From Clostridia bacterium (GTDB taxonomy: Bacteria > Bacillota > DULZ01), in assembly GCA_012840125.1 (NCBI GenBank), contig DULZ01000083.1:1-33874 (forward strand): a stretch of DNA of 33,874 nt, given 5' to 3'. How positions within the stretch are numbered: position 1 is the stretch's first letter; every line of letters starts with the position of its first letter. Of the stretch, positions 32,773 through 33,874 are shown piece after piece. Position numbers and translations under genes: made by a program. A model generated the notes under the pieces. It searched no databases. It was not told where the DNA came from and worked only from the letters and a program-made list of their open reading frames with translations.

Positions 32773-33672
32773 ATGATGAACATCCAACAATACTTGCAAG
32801 ATAGAAAAAAGATGGTGGAGGAAGCGCTTTTCAAGCACTTGCCCCCGCCAAATACCTACCCGGCAGTAATTCATGAAGCCATGCATTACAGCTTGGCCGC
32901 CGGAGGCAAAAGATTGCGGCCTATCCTGGTACTGGCTTCCGCAGAAGCAATCGGCCATTGCGACCCGGCAGCCATGGCCCCCTTATATTGTGCCGTGGAA
33001 TACATCCATACATACTCGCTGATTCATGATGACCTACCGGCGATGGATGATGATGACTTCAGAAGGGGCAAGCCCTCTTGTCATAAAGCTTTCGGGGAAG
33101 GAATCGCCATTTTGGCCGGAGATGCCTTACTAACTTATGCATTTGAACTGCTAACCCATTTAGCTCCACCCGAAGGTGTTTTCCCGGAAGAATTAGTGGT
33201 AAGAATCATCAAGGATATCAGCTGCAGCATTGGAACCACAGGTTTAATCGGCGGGCAAGTGGTAGACCTGCAATCAGAAGCCGTCCGGGTGGACCTGGAT
33301 ACCATAACCTATATTCACCGGCACAAGACCGGCGCTTTGTTTAAGACTTGTATCCTTTCCGGTGCCAGGCTGGCCGGGGCTACGGAGAAAGAATTAGAAC
33401 ATTTAGCTAACTACGCCGATGCCTTCGGCATGGCCTTTCAGATTATCGATGATATTCTAGACATCGAAGGAGATCCTGCCTTGCTCGGCAAACCAACCGG
33501 AAGTGATGCCAAGAAGCAAAAAGCTACTTATCCCGGTCTAATGGGTATTGAGGCAGCGCGGGCAAAAGCCGAAGACTGTATCAGCCAAGCGGTACGGGCT
33601 CTGGAATCTTTCGGAGAACAAGCCGAAGCATTGCGACAGCTGGCCGTCTATATTGGACAAAGAGAGATCTGA
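32773..33672 (+). CDS. ispA: Farnesyl diphosphate synthase (polyprenyl synthetase family)
   Basis: A 299-residue prenyl synthase that condenses IPP with DMAPP and GPP. First aspartate-rich motif at residues 86-92 (DDLPAMD), second at 226-230 (DDILD), and GGKRLRPILVLASAEA near residue 46. ATG 32773 has GGAGG (32761-32765) at 7 bases spacing; the frame opens earlier inside xseB, but that is an artefact. It ends the conserved folD-xseA-xseB-ispA run, after which dxs would be expected beyond the window. Confidence 0.95.
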   Translation: MMNIQQYLQDRKKMVEEALFKHLPPPNTYPAVIHEAMHYSLAAGGKRLRPILVLASAEAIGHCDPAAMAPLYCAVEYIHTYSLIHDDLPAMDDDDFRRGKPSCHKAFGEGIAILAGDALLTYAFELLTHLAPPEGVFPEELVVRIIKDISCSIGTTGLIGGQVVDLQSEAVRVDLDTITYIHRHKTGALFKTCILSGARLAGATEKELEHLANYADAFGMAFQIIDDILDIEGDPALLGKPTGSDAKKQKATYPGLMGIEAARAKAEDCISQAVRALESFGEQAEALRQLAVYIGQREI

Positions 33673-33684
33673 TTCTCTTGCCCC

Positions 33685-33713
33685 TTGCTCTTTAGCCTAT
33701 TCGGTGGTATAAT
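33685..33713 (+). promoter_or_regulatory. Promoter downstream of ispA
   Basis: An extended -10, TGG followed by a perfect TATAAT (33708-33713), with TTGCTC (33685-33690, 3 of 6) 17 bases upstream. It begins 13 bases after the ispA stop and would start a transcript near 33720, in the putative OLE RNA. Confidence 0.65.
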
Positions 33714-33719
33714 GCTTAG

Positions 33720-33874
33720 TCGAAATAGGCGTACATTATTTCTAAAAATGAGTGGTGCAGTATTCTAGTCAGAATGGCCAATTTTGAAGACGGGCCTAAA
33801 AATCCGTCAAAGGGCACATCGATGAAGTTCCTGGTGCTGGCTGCCGATGCCCCGTCGGGGGTTGGTGCTGGGAG
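33720..33874 (+). ncRNA. Probable 5' part of OLE RNA, truncated by the window edge
   Basis: No start codon with a good ribosome site or sizeable reading frame is seen from 33720 to the end. The stretch instead has several possible stems: ATTCT/AGAAT (33762-33775), GACGG/CCGTC (33789-33808), GGGC...ATCG with CGAT...GCCC (33812-33852), and CCCC-GTC-GGGG (33850-33860), some mutually exclusive. GGTGCTGG occurs twice (33833-33840, 33864-33871). OLE RNA is a ~600-nt membrane-associated RNA whose gene lies right after ispA and before the OapA and dxs genes in many extremophilic or anaerobic Firmicutes; this is exactly that slot. The call is mostly from position. I did not run a covariance model, and another leader RNA remains possible. 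Confidence 0.6.

Noticed and set aside
1-33874. CRISPR arrays, insertion sequences, prophage genes, tRNA or rRNA
   Set aside because: No regularly spaced repeats, transposase or integrase motifs, or recognisable tRNA/rRNA segments were found.

Overview
This window reads as one chromosomal stretch of an endospore-forming, Gram-positive anaerobe of the Firmicutes, most likely class Clostridia. All genes lie on the + strand. The evidence is a complete spoIIIAA-AH sporulation operon, an aroQ-pepP-efp-spoIIIA-accBC-asp23-nusB-folD-xseAB-ispA gene order that is the classic Firmicutes synteny block, strong AGGAGG-type ribosome binding sites, frequent TTG starts, and C1/electron-bifurcation genes (nfnAB, folD, fchA) typical of organisms with a Wood-Ljungdahl or related folate pathway. 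I see no tRNA, rRNA, IS element, CRISPR array or other sign of recent transfer, and no gene-free gap longer than 300 bases.

Positions 1-10416 are a type IV pilus region. A first module holds three minor-pilin-like genes (the first cut by the window edge) and ends in an intrinsic terminator at 3442-3469. A second module runs pilC, then four prepilin-like genes (GspH-, PilV-, PilW- and PilX/GspK-like), then pilM, pilN and pilO. It ends with a secreted protein carrying a copper-amine-oxidase-type N-terminal domain and an NPCBM-like domain, where a diderm would carry pilP/pilQ. Next come tldD and tldE (10532-13267), a metalloprotease pair.

Positions 13340-21300 hold aroQ, an Xaa-Pro aminopeptidase, efp, an acidic zinc-ribbon protein, a strong terminator (16000-16040), and spoIIIAA to spoIIIAH, which build the mother-cell-to-forespore channel. 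Positions 21430-24613 hold a carboxyltransferase fused in frame to an AccB-type biotin carrier, followed by biotin carboxylase accC. Together these look like a two-polypeptide pyruvate carboxylase-type enzyme. The fusion joint keeps a perfect Shine-Dalgarno sequence and an ATG.

After a terminator whose loop contains the -35 box of the next promoter, positions 24725-27350 hold asp23, amaP, a DUF2273-like protein, nusB and a TsaD/Kae1-like paralogue. Then come nfnA-nfnB (NADH-dependent reduced ferredoxin:NADP+ transhydrogenase), folD, fchA, xseA, xseB and ispA. FolD carries Glu where the conserved cyclohydrolase Gln is expected, and a dedicated cyclohydrolase gene, fchA, follows directly; this suggests a division of labour.

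The last ~160 bases carry a good promoter and a structured, non-coding, truncated transcript directly downstream of ispA. This is the known genomic home of OLE RNA, the large membrane-associated RNA of extremophilic and anaerobic Firmicutes, so the 5' part of OLE RNA is my leading call. It rests on position and structure, not on a covariance-model match.
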